Assembly: GCF_002799155.1 (NCBI RefSeq)
Contig: NZ_NERD01000002.1
Coordinates: 930,001 to 994,000 of the forward strand
From: Stenotrophomonas maltophilia
GTDB lineage: Bacteria; Pseudomonadota; Gammaproteobacteria; Xanthomonadales; Xanthomonadaceae
Direction of reading: 5' to 3'
DNA: 64,000 nt
Below are positions 27,709-37,049 of this stretch, piece after piece. Numbering within the stretch: position 1 is the first letter of the stretch; each line of letters opens with the position of its first letter. The position numbers were made by a program, and so were the translations under genes. Under the pieces are notes generated by a model. That model searched no databases. It was not told the DNA's origin and saw only the letters and a list, made by a program, of their open reading frames with translations.

Positions 27709-27832
27709 CGCACGTCCTTTCCGAACTCGTGGGCGGATTGTAGCCGCAGGCGCAACTGCGACTGATTCCGATTAGATCACCGGATTCTGAAATGCGGCAC
27801 CCTATGCCACATCGATTCACAGGAGCCCCCCC

Positions 27833-28321
27833 ATGAAAGGCAACCCGGACGTCATCGCCTGCCTGAAGGAACTGCTGCGCGGCGAGCTTGCTGCCCGCGA
27901 CCAGTACTTCATCCACTCCCGCCGCTACGAGGACCAGGGCCTGTTCGCGCTTTACGAACGCCTGAACCACGAGATGGAAGAAGAGACCCAGCACGCCGAT
28001 GCACTGCTGCGCCGCATCCTGTTCCTCGGCGGCGACCCGGACATGCGCCCGCATGCCACCGAGCCGGGCAAGACCGTGGAGGAGATGCTGCAGAAGGATC
28101 TCGACACTGAATACGCGGTTCGGAACAATCTCGCCGCCGGCATGAAGCTGTGCGAGGAGAAGGGGGACTACGTGAGCCGCGACATGCTGCTGGCGCAGCT
28201 GAAGGACACCGAGGAAGACCACGCCTGGTGGCTGGAGCAGCAGCTGGGCCTGATCAAGCGCATCGGCCTGGAGCTGTACCAGCTGAGCAAGATCGACGGC
28301 AACGGTGCCCCGGCGCACTGA
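27833..28321 (+). CDS. bfr: Bacterioferritin-like iron storage protein lacking the heme-ligand Met
   Basis: A 162-residue four-helix protein very similar in layout to bacterioferritin ([21 protein letters not shown]). The di-iron ferroxidase residues are kept: Glu18, Glu51, His54, Glu93 and the EEDH pair near the end. The residue matching E. coli Met52, which with its symmetry mate binds heme, is Thr52. So the shell may lack heme at the usual site, or partner with a second Bfr type. It should oxidise and store iron in the cytosol. The start has AGGAG plus seven C before ATG. Confidence 0.9.
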   Translation: MKGNPDVIACLKELLRGELAARDQYFIHSRRYEDQGLFALYERLNHEMEEETQHADALLRRILFLGGDPDMRPHATEPGKTVEEMLQKDLDTEYAVRNNLAAGMKLCEEKGDYVSRDMLLAQLKDTEEDHAWWLEQQLGLIKRIGLELYQLSKIDGNGAPAH

Positions 28322-28337
28322 GCCGACGTCCCCTTCC

Positions 28338-28435
28338 GTAGAGCCGGAGTCATGCTCGGCTGATCTTCAAAGGGCAGCCGACTGACAGTCGGCTCTACTA
28401 GCAGCAGAAAGCAGCCGACCAGCGGTCGGCTGTAC
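28338..28435. repeat. Cluster of three SMAG palindromes after bfr
   Basis: Copy 1 begins GTAG at 28338 with AGCCG/CGGCT arms. Copy 2 (28376-28398) has a 19-base palindrome AGCCGACTGACAGTCGGCT followed by CTAC, i.e. GTAG on the minus strand. Copy 3 (28413-28434) is AGCCGACC-AGC-GGTCGGCT then GTAC. Neighbouring inverted copies like 1 and 2 can form larger structures in bfr mRNA. Confidence 0.85.
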
Positions 28436-28454
28436 CGGAAGCACAGCGTTCTGT

Positions 28455-28519
28455 CGCCCGCCAGCACCGGAGCACCGCCAGCCAGCCTTCGCCCGCCAGC
28501 CGCTCCACCGCCCGCCAGC
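28455..28519. repeat. Three direct copies of CGCCCGCCAGC
   Basis: The 11-mer (or its 10-base core) occurs from 28455, 28490 and 28509 in the gap between the SMAG cluster and the bfr/parC terminator. No function is evident. Confidence 0.55.
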
Positions 28520-28524
28520 CGACA

Positions 28525-28558
28525 ACGAAAAAGCCGGGGAATGCCCCGGCTTTTTCGT
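28525..28558. terminator. Bidirectional terminator between bfr and parC
   Basis: CGAAAAAGCCGGGG and CCCCGGCTTTTTCG form a 14-bp stem with loop AATG. A and T runs inside the arms let it work for the convergent bfr and parC transcripts. Confidence 0.93.
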
Positions 28559-28603
28559 GTCCTGCGTCAGGCGAGGCGTGTCAACCAGGGTTGACACCTG
28601 CCC

Positions 28604-30847
28604 TCATTCCACCGACAGCCCTTCCACCTTCTGCCAGCCGCGCGGCAGCAGGTGGCCGCGGGTCGCGCGCGCGCCGAGGTAGGCATCGAGCTCGTTGAAC
28701 TTCAGGCCCATGGTGCGCTGGCCGGCGCGGACCTGCAGGGTCTGGCCCGGGCTGATCGCCACGATGGCGACCACGCGTTCGGTGGCGAGCTTGGCCTTCG
28801 GGATCTCGATGATCTTGTTGCCCTTGCCCTTGTCCAGTTCCGGCAGGTCGTTGGCGGCGATCGCCAGCAGGTTGCCCGAACTGGTCACCGCCACGATGCG
28901 GTCGGTGGCGACGTTGGCGACTACCGACGGGGCCAGCACCGACGAACCCGCCGACAGGTTCAGCATCGCCTTGCCGGCCTTGTTGCGGCCGATCAGGTTC
29001 TCGAAGCGGGTGACGAAGCCATAGCCGTGGGTGGAGGCCAGCACGAAGCGGGTATCCGGCTCGGCGCTGGCCAGGGTCACGAAGCTGGTGCCCGGCGCCG
29101 GCGAGAAGCGGCCGGTCAGCGGTTCACCGTTGCCACGCGCGGAGGGCAGGGTGTGCACCGGCGTCGAGTAGGCGCGGCCCTCGCTGTCGAGGAACGCAAC
29201 CTGCTGGGTGCTGCGCGCACGTACCGCGCCCTGCAGGGCGTCGCCGTCGCGGTAGGACAGGGCGGACGCATCGACGTCGTGGCCCTTGGCGGCACGGATC
29301 CAGCCCTTCTCCGACAGCACCACCGTCATCGGCTCGCTCGGCACCAGCTCGGTCTCGTCGATGGCCTGCGCGGCCTGGCGCTGCACCAGCGGCGAACGCC
29401 GTGCGTCGCCGAACTTCTTGGCATCGGCGGTCAGTTCGTCGCGGATCAGCTTCTTCAGCTTGGCCTTGCTGTCGAGGATGCCGAGGATCTTCTCGCGTTC
29501 CTTGGCCAGCTCGTCCTGCTCGCCGCGGATCTTCATCTCTTCCAGGCGGGCCAGCTGCTTCAGCTTGGTTTCCAGGATGTACTCGGCCTGTTCCTCGGAC
29601 AGGCCGAAGCGCGCGATCAGCGCCGCCTTCGGTTCGTCCTCGGTACGGATGATGTGGATCACCTCGTCCAGGTTGAGGAAGGCGACCAGCAGGCCTTCCA
29701 GCAGGTGCAGGCGGCGCTCGACCTTCTGCAGGCGGTGCTGCAGGCGGCGGGTGACGGTGTTGCTGCGGAAGGTCAGCCATTCGCTGAGCAGCATCTTCAG
29801 GTTCTTCACCTGCGGACGGCCGTCCAGCCCGATCACGTTGAGGTTGACGCGGTAGCTGCGTTCCATGTCCGTGGTCGCGAACAGGTGGCCCATCAGCTGC
29901 TCGGCGTCGACGCGGTTGGAGCGCGGCACCAGCACCACGCGCACCGGGTTGGCGTGGTCGGATTCATCGCGGATGTCCTCCAGCCACGGCAGCTTCTTGG
30001 CGCGCATCTGCGCGGCGATCTGCTCGATCACCTTCGACGGCGACACCTGGAACGGCAGCGCGGTGACCACGATGTTGTGCGCTTCCTTGGTGAAGGTGGC
30101 ACGCGCACGCACGCTGCCGTTGCCGGTCTCGTAGATGTTCCGCAGGTCGTTGGCCGGGGTGATGATCTCGGCGCTGGACGGGTAGTCCGGGCCCTGCACG
30201 TGCTCGCACAGGTCGCGCACGCTGGCATCGGGGTTGTCCAGCAGGTGCAGCAGCGCGCTGACGATCTCGTTGAGATTGTGCGGCGGCACGTCGGTGGCCA
30301 TGCCCACGGCGATGCCGGTGGTGCCGTTCAGCAGCAGGTGCGGCAGCCGCGCCGGCATCCAGGTCGGCTCCTGCAGGGTGCCGTCGAAGTTCGGTGCCCA
30401 GTCGGTGGTGCCCTGGCCCAGTTCGCCCAGCAGCACTTCGGCGATCGGGGTCAGCTTGGATTCGGTGTAACGCATCGCCGCGAACGACTTCGGGTCGTCG
30501 CTGGAGCCGAAGTTGCCCTGGCCCTCGATCAGCGGGTAGCGGTACGAGAACGGCTGGGCCATCAGCACCAGCGCCTCGTAGCACGCGCTGTCGCCGTGCG
30601 GGTGGTACTTGCCGATGACGTCACCGACGGTGCGCGCGGACTTCTTCGGCTTGGACGCGGCATTCAGGCCCAGCTCGCTCATCGAATAGATGATGCGGCG
30701 CTGCACCGGCTTCAGGCCGTCGCCGATGAACGGCAGGGCACGGTCCAGGACCACGTACATCGAGTAGTCGAGGTAGGCGCGTTCGGCGTACTCGCGCAGC
30801 GGCAGTTGTTCGAATCCGTGGAACACGGGGCGGGCAAGTTCGGTCAT
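28604..30847 (-). CDS. parC: DNA topoisomerase IV subunit A
   Basis: DNA-cleaving subunit that decatenates daughter chromosomes with ParE. The 747-residue length is usual. The N-terminal part has [20 protein letters not shown] and the quinolone region [14 protein letters not shown] with Ser at the position mutated in resistant strains (wild-type here). The catalytic Tyr is in AAMRYTE. The C-terminal half (about 500-747) has the beta-pinwheel repeats seen in ParC but lacks a GyrA-box, separating it from GyrA. Confidence 0.95.
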   Translation of the reverse strand: MTELARPVFHGFEQLPLREYAERAYLDYSMYVVLDRALPFIGDGLKPVQRRIIYSMSELGLNAASKPKKSARTVGDVIGKYHPHGDSACYEALVLMAQPFSYRYPLIEGQGNFGSSDDPKSFAAMRYTESKLTPIAEVLLGELGQGTTDWAPNFDGTLQEPTWMPARLPHLLLNGTTGIAVGMATDVPPHNLNEIVSALLHLLDNPDASVRDLCEHVQGPDYPSSAEIITPANDLRNIYETGNGSVRARATFTKEAHNIVVTALPFQVSPSKVIEQIAAQMRAKKLPWLEDIRDESDHANPVRVVLVPRSNRVDAEQLMGHLFATTDMERSYRVNLNVIGLDGRPQVKNLKMLLSEWLTFRSNTVTRRLQHRLQKVERRLHLLEGLLVAFLNLDEVIHIIRTEDEPKAALIARFGLSEEQAEYILETKLKQLARLEEMKIRGEQDELAKEREKILGILDSKAKLKKLIRDELTADAKKFGDARRSPLVQRQAAQAIDETELVPSEPMTVVLSEKGWIRAAKGHDVDASALSYRDGDALQGAVRARSTQQVAFLDSEGRAYSTPVHTLPSARGNGEPLTGRFSPAPGTSFVTLASAEPDTRFVLASTHGYGFVTRFENLIGRNKAGKAMLNLSAGSSVLAPSVVANVATDRIVAVTSSGNLLAIAANDLPELDKGKGNKIIEIPKAKLATERVVAIVAISPGQTLQVRAGQRTMGLKFNELDAYLGARATRGHLLPRGWQKVEGLSVE

Positions 30848-30906
30848 GCGGCGTTGTTACCTATGTCGGGAGGCGGCGACGGCGGTCGCCGCTCGCAATC
30901 CTGTGA

Positions 30907-31788
30907 TTATCCGGATGCGGCGGGGGATGCCAAGCCGCGCGCAGGATCCAGCCCGGTTTCCAGGCCGTGCCCGGCCCGTGCCAGGTAGCGCCCCGGTGGC
31001 AGCCCGAAGTGGCGGCGGAACACGGTGACGAAGGCGCTGGCGCTGCTGAAGCCCAGCGCGTGGGCGATGTCGGCCACGCTGCGGCCGTCGGTGAGCTGTC
31101 GCAGGGCCTCGGAAAGGCGGGCCTGTTGCCGCCATTGGGCGAAGCTGAGCGTGGTCTCGTCGCGGAAGTGGCGGGTCAGGCTGCGCGGCGACAGGCCCGC
31201 CCAATGCGCCCATTCGGCCAGGCTGCGTTCGTCGGAGGGGTCGGCCAGCAGCTGAGAGGCGATCTTCAGCAGGCGCCGGTCGTGTGGCATCGGCAGGTGC
31301 ATGCGCTGGCGTGGTGCGGTGCGGATCTCGTCCAGCAGCACGTCGATGATGTGCTGGCGCTCGGGCGTGGTGTCATAGCCCAGCGGCCATTCGCAGATGC
31401 GGTCGGCCAGTGCCTGCGCCAGCTTGGACAGGCCCAGTACGCAGGGATCGGCGGGCAGGGTGGCGCAGGCCGGCGCGGCCAGCGCCATGCCCCAGCCGCG
31501 CAGCGGGCCGTCGAGGGTGACCGTATGCGGCTCCAGCGGCGGCATCCAGCCGGCCGAGCCCGGTGCCAGCGACCACGTCCCATGCGAGGTGCGGGTGGTC
31601 AGCAGGCCACGTTCGACGCAGATCAGCTGGGCACGCTCGTGGTGGTGCCAGTCCACTTCACGGACCAGACCCAGCGGGCTGTCAAAGCGGAATGCGACGA
31701 CCGGTGGCCCGTCATTGCGCTCGAACCAATCCAGGGCGTCATCACGCAACAGCCGCTTGGGAGGGGGGATTTCTGCCTTGTTCATCAT
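30907..31788 (-). CDS. AraC-family transcriptional regulator with N-terminal cupin-like domain
   Basis: A 293-residue regulator (start at ATG 31788; an ATG at 31815 would add nine residues). The N-terminal half holds a small beta-barrel sensor with HHHERAQLICVERGLLTTRT and WMPPLEPHTVTL. The C-terminal 100 residues form the double helix-turn-helix, with LAEWAHWAGLSPRSLTRHFRDE and SVADIAHALGFSSASAFVTVFRRHFG. It is divergent from emrR, 172 bases apart, so it might affect the efflux operon, but this is only positional. Effector unknown. Confidence 0.88.
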   Translation of the reverse strand: MMNKAEIPPPKRLLRDDALDWFERNDGPPVVAFRFDSPLGLVREVDWHHHERAQLICVERGLLTTRTSHGTWSLAPGSAGWMPPLEPHTVTLDGPLRGWGMALAAPACATLPADPCVLGLSKLAQALADRICEWPLGYDTTPERQHIIDVLLDEIRTAPRQRMHLPMPHDRRLLKIASQLLADPSDERSLAEWAHWAGLSPRSLTRHFRDETTLSFAQWRQQARLSEALRQLTDGRSVADIAHALGFSSASAFVTVFRRHFGLPPGRYLARAGHGLETGLDPARGLASPAASG

Positions 31789-31960
31789 GTCCGCTGGCTG
31801 AAATGTGTCATCCATTGGCTTAATTGTACTACCGGGCCACCTGAGCGGATCATTAAGGTAGGCGCCTTCACTGATCCAGCCCGCTGCTGCAACACAGCAT
31901 TCGATGCCAGATCGAATATTTCCATTGAGAAATATTTTTTTTGGAAGAGAATGCTCCCCC

Positions 31961-32404
31961 ATGATCTGTCCTGCAACCACTCCCCCCAGCTTCGGCCTGC
32001 TGCTGCGCCAGGTGCGCGACGGCCTGGTCCGGCAACTCGACGCGTCCATGGCTGAAGAAGATCTGGGTATCGGCTTCACCCACTACATCGGGCTGAAGGT
32101 GCTTTCCAACATGGCCCCGTGCACGGCCAACGAGCTGGCCCAGGCCATCGACCAGGTGCCCAGCGCGGTCACCCGCCTGCTGGACAAGCTGGAAGCGCTG
32201 GGTTGCGTCCGCCGCGAGCCGCATGCGCAGGACCGGCGTGCACTGCAGATCGTGCTCACCGACGAAGGCCGCGCGCTGTGGGCACGGCTGAAGCTGCGCG
32301 GCGACGCGGTGATGGATTACGCCCTGCGTGATCTTTCCGCCGACGAGCGCACGCTGCTGCTGTCTCTCCTTACCCGAATCCGCGATTCACTGACGACCCC
32401 ATGA
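31961..32404 (+). CDS. emrR: MarR-family repressor of the emr efflux operon
   Basis: A 147-residue winged-helix protein: LGIGFTHYIGLKVLSNMAPC, the recognition region ANELAQAIDQVPSAVTRLLDKLEALGCV and wing RREPHAQDRRALQIVLTDEG are standard MarR features. The ATG at 31961 has GGAAGAGA 10 bases upstream; the in-frame ATG at 31904 would add a non-family stretch. It is the first gene of emrRCAB and overlaps emrC by four bases. In S. maltophilia EmrR represses the operon and hydrophobic drugs relieve it. Confidence 0.92.
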   Translation: MICPATTPPSFGLLLRQVRDGLVRQLDASMAEEDLGIGFTHYIGLKVLSNMAPCTANELAQAIDQVPSAVTRLLDKLEALGCVRREPHAQDRRALQIVLTDEGRALWARLKLRGDAVMDYALRDLSADERTLLLSLLTRIRDSLTTP

Positions 32405-33894
32405 ACCCGATCCCGCATTCCACTCTCCGCCGGTCCGGGCGCGCGCTGCTGGTGTCAGCGCTGGCCCTGGCCCTGGCCGCCTGCGCCAGCAGTCGTGGCC
32501 TCAACCCGCAGGGCCACGTGCTCGACGTGGACAGCCTGCACAGCGAACGCACCCTGGCCGACACTGACCTGAGCGCCACCGGCTTCCCGGCGCAGGACTG
32601 GTGGAAGGCGCTGGGCGATGCGCAGCTGGACGCGCTGGTTGCCGAAGGCCTGGCCGGCCACCCGAGCCTGGACGCCGCCGATGCGCGCCTGCGCCAGGCC
32701 CAGGCCCAGGTCGGTACCGCGCGTGCCGATCGCCTGCCCAGCCTGTCGGTGTCCGGTGGCTACACCGGCCTGCGCCTGCCCGAGTCGATGGCCGGCAGCG
32801 AGATGGGCGGCCATTATGCGGGCAGCAGCCAGGTTGCCTTCGATTTCAGCTATGGCGTGGACCTGTGGGGCGGCAAGCGCGCTGCCTGGGAAGCTGCGGT
32901 GGATGGCGCGCATGCCGCCACCGTCGAAGCCCAGGCCGCACGGCTGAGCCTGTCCACCGGCATTGCCCAGGCCTATGCCGATCTGGCCTACGCGTGGCAG
33001 CTCAACGACGTGGCCGAGGAAGAACTGAGCCGCTCGCAGAAGTCGCTGCAGTTGACCCGCCAGCGGCGCAGTGCCGGCATCGACAGCGACCTGCAGGTGC
33101 GCCAGGCCGAGGCCCGCGTGCCGGCCGCACAGCAGCAGGTGCTGGCCGCGCAGCAGCGCATCGACGCGGCCCGCACCGCGCTGGCCGCCCTGGTCGGCAA
33201 GGGGCCGGACCGGGGCCTGTCGATCCAGCGTCCGCAGCCGCTGAACCCGATGGCACTGCAGCTGCCCGGCGTGCTGCCCAGCGAACTGCTGGGCCGTCGC
33301 CCCGACATCGTGGCCGCGCGCTGGCGCGTGGAAGCGGCCGACAAGCAGATCAAGGTCGCCAGGACCAAGTTCTACCCGAGCTTCAACCTGACCGCGCTGG
33401 CCGGCGTGGTCGCCCCGAACGTGGGTGACCTGCTGAAGAGCAGTTCGACCTTCGCCTACATCGGACCGGCGCTGAGCCTGCCGATCTTCGAAGGCGGCAA
33501 GCTGCGCGCCAACCTGGCCAACACGGATGCGCAGTACGACCTGGCGGTGGCCAACTACAACCAGACGGTGCTCGATGCACTGCGCGACGTGGCCGACCAG
33601 GTCAACGCGGTGCGCTCGCTGGCGCAGCAGGCGCACGCGCAGCAGCAGGCGGTGGACACCGCGCGTTCCGCCTTCGACCTGGCCCAGCAGCGCTACCGCG
33701 CCGGCATCGGCAGCTACCTGGACGTGCTGACCGCGCAGTCCACCCTGCTGCAGTCGCAGCAGCAGCTGGCCGGCCTGCAGTCGCAGCAGGTGCAGACCTC
33801 GGTGCGCCTGAGCAAGGCGCTGGGCGGTGGTTTCCAGCCCACTGACGCCGACCGCGCACCGATCGCCTCCCATTCCGATTCCTCGCATTCCTGA
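32401..33894 (+). CDS. emrC: Outer-membrane channel lipoprotein of the EmrCAB pump (NodT family)
   Basis: A 497-residue TolC-like protein with a lipoprotein signal ending in the lipobox LAAC near residue 29, so lipid-anchored in the outer membrane. The two halves each show long alpha-helical hairpins and the family motifs ELLGRRPDIVAARWRVEAAD, FYPSFNLTA, GPALSLPIFEGGKLRANL and a matching N-terminal set. It forms the exit duct for EmrAB. Including the outer-membrane component in the emr operon is the S. maltophilia arrangement; E. coli emrAB uses tolC elsewhere. Confidence 0.93.
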   Translation: MNPIPHSTLRRSGRALLVSALALALAACASSRGLNPQGHVLDVDSLHSERTLADTDLSATGFPAQDWWKALGDAQLDALVAEGLAGHPSLDAADARLRQAQAQVGTARADRLPSLSVSGGYTGLRLPESMAGSEMGGHYAGSSQVAFDFSYGVDLWGGKRAAWEAAVDGAHAATVEAQAARLSLSTGIAQAYADLAYAWQLNDVAEEELSRSQKSLQLTRQRRSAGIDSDLQVRQAEARVPAAQQQVLAAQQRIDAARTALAALVGKGPDRGLSIQRPQPLNPMALQLPGVLPSELLGRRPDIVAARWRVEAADKQIKVARTKFYPSFNLTALAGVVAPNVGDLLKSSSTFAYIGPALSLPIFEGGKLRANLANTDAQYDLAVANYNQTVLDALRDVADQVNAVRSLAQQAHAQQQAVDTARSAFDLAQQRYRAGIGSYLDVLTAQSTLLQSQQQLAGLQSQQVQTSVRLSKALGGGFQPTDADRAPIASHSDSSHS

Positions 33895-33905
33895 AGACTT
33901 CCGCC

Positions 33906-35084
33906 ATGAGCCAGACCCAAGACACTGCGGCCCCGGCCGCCCCCAACCGCCGCGGCAACCTGCTGCGCGGCCTGTTCGTGATCGTCGTGCTGCTGCTTGC
34001 CGCACTGGCGCTGTGGTACTTCATGTTCGGCCGTTGGTTCGAAGAGACCGACGACGCCTACGTGCAGGGCAACCAGGTGCAGATCACCCCGCTGGTGGCC
34101 GGTACCGTGGTCGCCATCAACGCCGATGACGGCATGCGCGTGGAGCGCGGCCAGCTGCTGGTGCAGCTGGACCCGTCCGACACGTCGGTGGCGCTGCAGC
34201 AGGCCGAAGCCAACCTCGCCAAGACCGTGCGCCAGACCCGTGGCCTGTACCGCAGCGTGGAGGGCGCGCAGGCGGACTTGAACGCCCGCCAGGTGACCCT
34301 GAAGCGCGTGCGCGAAGATTTCGCCCGTCGCAAGGACCTGGCCGCCACCGGCGCCATCTCCAACGAAGAACTGGCCCACGCCCGCGACGAGCTGGCTGCC
34401 GCCGAAGCGGCCGTGGCCGGTTCGCGCGAGACCGTCGAGCGCAACCGCGCGCTGGTCGACGACACCGTGATCGCCACCCAGCCGGACGTGCAGGCCGCTG
34501 CCGCGCAGCTGCGCCAGGCATTCCTCAACAACGCCCGCGCCGGCATCGTCGCGCCGGTCACCGGCTACGTCGCCCGTCGTTCGGTGCAGGTCGGCCAGCG
34601 CGTGCAGCCGGGCAATGCGCTGATGGCCGTGGTGCCGACCGAGCAGATGTGGGTCGAGGCCAACTTCAAGGAAACCCAGTTGCGCCACATGCGCCTGGGC
34701 CAGGAAGTGGAGCTGAAGTCGGACCTGTACGCCGGTGACGTGAAGTACAAGGGCCGCATCCAGAGCCTGGGCCTGGGCACCGGCTCGGCGTTCTCGCTGC
34801 TGCCGGCGCAGAACGCCAGCGGCAACTGGATCAAGATCGTGCAGCGCGTGCCGGTCCGCATCGCCATCGATGCCAAGCAGCTGGCCGAGCACCCGCTGCG
34901 CATCGGCCTGTCGATGAAGGCCGAAGTGAGCCTGCGCGACCAGAAGGGCGAAGTGCTGCCGAGCACCCCGGCCAAGGGCACGGTGTTCGACACCGACGTG
35001 TATGCCAAGCAGCTGCATGATGCCGACGAGGTGATCCACACGATCATCCAGGGCAACCTGCCGCAGCAGGCGAAGGTGGGCTGA
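33906..35084 (+). CDS. emrA: EmrA-type periplasmic adaptor (membrane fusion protein)
   Basis: A 392-residue adaptor anchored by one N-terminal membrane helix (LFVIVVLLLAALALWYFMF). The biotinyl-lipoyl motif VQGNQVQITPLVAGTVVAIN and the second half GIVAPVTGYVARRSVQVGQRVQPG bracket a coiled-coil hairpin (about 95-200). A C-terminal beta-barrel domain (MWVEANFKETQLRHMRLGQ) follows. It bridges EmrB in the inner membrane to EmrC. It starts 11 bases after emrC and ends 7 before emrB. Confidence 0.95.
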   Translation: MSQTQDTAAPAAPNRRGNLLRGLFVIVVLLLAALALWYFMFGRWFEETDDAYVQGNQVQITPLVAGTVVAINADDGMRVERGQLLVQLDPSDTSVALQQAEANLAKTVRQTRGLYRSVEGAQADLNARQVTLKRVREDFARRKDLAATGAISNEELAHARDELAAAEAAVAGSRETVERNRALVDDTVIATQPDVQAAAAQLRQAFLNNARAGIVAPVTGYVARRSVQVGQRVQPGNALMAVVPTEQMWVEANFKETQLRHMRLGQEVELKSDLYAGDVKYKGRIQSLGLGTGSAFSLLPAQNASGNWIKIVQRVPVRIAIDAKQLAEHPLRIGLSMKAEVSLRDQKGEVLPSTPAKGTVFDTDVYAKQLHDADEVIHTIIQGNLPQQAKVG

Positions 35085-35091
35085 GGTCGCC

Positions 35092-36678
35092 ATGTCCGCA
35101 CAAGCTCCAGCCGCGCCCGGCGCTCCGGGCGCACCGGCGGCGCCGGCTGCGGCCTCCGGGTTCCTGCCGCCCAGCGTCGCCCTGTGCACCGTTGGCCTGG
35201 CGATGGCGTCTTTCATGCAGGTGCTCGACACCACCATCGCCAACGTCTCGCTGCCGACCATCGCCGGTAATCTCGGTGCCAGTTCGCAGCAGGCGACCTG
35301 GGTCATCACTTCCTTCGCGGTCAGCACGGCCATCGCGCTGCCGCTGACCGGCTGGCTCAGCCGCCGCTTCGGCGAACGCAAGCTGTTTGTGTGGGCCACG
35401 CTGGCCTTCGTCATCACCTCGCTGCTGTGCGGCCTGGCGCAGAGCATGGGCATGCTGGTGGTGTCGCGTGCGCTGCAGGGTTTCGTGGCCGGCCCGATGT
35501 ACCCGATCACGCAGTCGCTGCTGGTCTCGATCTATCCGCGCGAGAAACGCGGGCAGGCATTGGCGCTGCTGGCGATGATCACGGTGGTTGCGCCGATCTG
35601 CGGCCCGATCCTCGGTGGCTGGATCACCGACAACTACAGCTGGGAATGGATCTTCCTGATCAACGTGCCGCTGGGCATCTTCGCTGCGCTGGTGGTGGGC
35701 AACCAGCTGAAGGGTCGCCCGGAGCAGATCGAGAAGCCGAAGATGGACTACGTCGGCCTGGTCACCCTGGTGATCGGTGTCGGCGCGCTGCAGCTGGTGC
35801 TCGATCTGGGAAATGACGAGGACTGGTTCTCGTCGATGAAGATCGTCGTGCTGGCCTGCGTGGCAGTGGTGACGCTGACGGTGTTCCTGATCTGGGAACT
35901 GACCGACAAGGATCCGATCGTCGACCTGAAGCTGTTCCGCCATCGCAACTTCCGCGCCGGTACGCTGGCGATGGTGGTGGCCTACGCGGCATTCTTCAGC
36001 GTGGCCCTGCTGATCCCGCAGTGGTTGCAACGGGACATGGGCTATACCGCGATCTGGGCAGGCCTGGCGACCGCGCCGATCGGCATCCTGCCGGTGATCA
36101 TGACGCCGTTCGTGGGCAAGTACGCATCGCGCTTCGACATGCGCATGCTGGCCACGGTCGCGTTCATTGTGCTCTCCATGACCAGCTTCCTGCGGTCGAA
36201 CTTCAACCTGCAGGTGGACTACATGCACGTGGCCGGCGTGCAGCTGATCATGGGCATCGGCGTCGCGCTGTTCTTCATGCCGGTGCTGCAGATCCTGCTG
36301 TCGGACCTGGACGGTCGCGAGATCGCGGCAGGCTCCGGCCTGGCCACGTTCCTGCGAACGCTGGGCGGCAGTTTCGCGGCGTCGCTGACGACGTGGCTGT
36401 GGGCGCGGCGCACCCAGGTGCACCATGCCGACCTGACCGAGCACATCTCGGCCTATCAGCCGGGCATGCAGGAGCAGGTGACGGCGATGGGGCAGGGTGA
36501 CCTGCAACACGGTGCAGCGGTACTGAACAACATGATCAACCACCAGGCATCGCAGATGGGTTTCAACGACATCTTCTTCCTGCTGGGCTGGATCTTCCTG
36601 GCGATCATCGCTTTCCTGTGGCTGGCCAAGCCGCCGTTCGGCGCGGGGGCAGGTGCCGCCGCTGGTGGCGGGCACTGA
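35092..36678 (+). CDS. emrB: EmrB-type MFS drug:H+ antiporter, DHA2 family
   Basis: A 528-residue inner-membrane transporter with 14 hydrophobic segments. DHA2 motifs are clear: LDTTIANVSLPTIAGNLG (motif D1), WLSRRFGERKLF (motif A) and GPILGGWITDNYSWEWIFLIN (motif C of antiporters). An Ala/Pro/Gly-rich tail of ~20 residues precedes the first segment. With EmrA and EmrC it expels hydrophobic compounds across both membranes using the proton gradient. Last gene of the operon; a terminator follows about 90 bases later. Confidence 0.95.
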   Translation: MSAQAPAAPGAPGAPAAPAAASGFLPPSVALCTVGLAMASFMQVLDTTIANVSLPTIAGNLGASSQQATWVITSFAVSTAIALPLTGWLSRRFGERKLFVWATLAFVITSLLCGLAQSMGMLVVSRALQGFVAGPMYPITQSLLVSIYPREKRGQALALLAMITVVAPICGPILGGWITDNYSWEWIFLINVPLGIFAALVVGNQLKGRPEQIEKPKMDYVGLVTLVIGVGALQLVLDLGNDEDWFSSMKIVVLACVAVVTLTVFLIWELTDKDPIVDLKLFRHRNFRAGTLAMVVAYAAFFSVALLIPQWLQRDMGYTAIWAGLATAPIGILPVIMTPFVGKYASRFDMRMLATVAFIVLSMTSFLRSNFNLQVDYMHVAGVQLIMGIGVALFFMPVLQILLSDLDGREIAAGSGLATFLRTLGGSFAASLTTWLWARRTQVHHADLTEHISAYQPGMQEQVTAMGQGDLQHGAAVLNNMINHQASQMGFNDIFFLLGWIFLAIIAFLWLAKPPFGAGAGAAAGGGH

Positions 36679-36733
36679 TCGATCTGCCACTGGGTAGCGC
36701 CGGACGATGCCCGGCGGCGTTCCCGCCAGATGC

Positions 36734-36756
36734 ATCCACGCATGGCGTGGATCTAC
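36734..36756 (-). repeat. SMAG palindrome downstream of emrB
   Basis: ATCCACGCATGGCGTGGAT followed by CTAC, i.e. GTAG-ATCCACGCCATGCGTGGAT read on the minus strand. The copy at 36815-36837 is the same sequence in the opposite orientation. Confidence 0.85.
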
Positions 36757-36763
36757 TGGAATG

Positions 36764-36793
36764 CAGAAACCCCGCCGGAAAGCGGGGTTTCTG
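36764..36793 (+). terminator. Terminator of the emr operon
   Basis: CAGAAACCCCGC and GCGGGGTTTCTG pair over 12 bp with a 6-base loop, followed by TTT. It lies between two inverted SMAG copies, which together could form a larger stem. Confidence 0.75.
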
Positions 36794-36814
36794 TTTGGAG
36801 CGTTGTGCAATTCG

Positions 36815-36837
36815 GTAGATCCACGCCATGCGTGGAT
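36815..36837 (+). repeat. SMAG palindrome, inverted partner of the copy at 36734
   Basis: GTAG then ATCCACGCCATGCGTGGAT. With the opposite copy 60 bases earlier the two can pair along their whole length. Confidence 0.85.
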
Positions 36838-36878
36838 GAGCGTCGCCATCGCGTTGAATGGCAGGCCCCGGAAACGAA

Positions 36879-36900
36879 AAAACCCGCTTTCGCGGGTTTG
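36879..36900 (-). terminator. Terminator of the first tRNA-Leu gene
   Basis: On the minus strand AAACCCGC and GCGGGTTT form an 8-bp stem with loop GAAA followed by a T-run. It begins 15 bases past the CCA end of the tRNA. Confidence 0.88.
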
Positions 36901-36914
36901 ATCATCTTGAGTCG

Positions 36915-36999
<85 letters not shown>

Positions 37000-37013
37000 G
37001 ACTCAGGAGGTGA

Positions 37014-37042
37014 ATTATGGGGAGCGACAGAAGATGTGTCAA
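37014..37042 (-). promoter_or_regulatory. Promoter of tRNA-Leu copy 1
   Basis: TTGACA, 17-base spacer, CATAAT on the minus strand, 15 bases upstream of the mature tRNA. The other two copies have the same arrangement with different spacers. Confidence 0.92.
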
Positions 37043-37049
37043 CAACATT

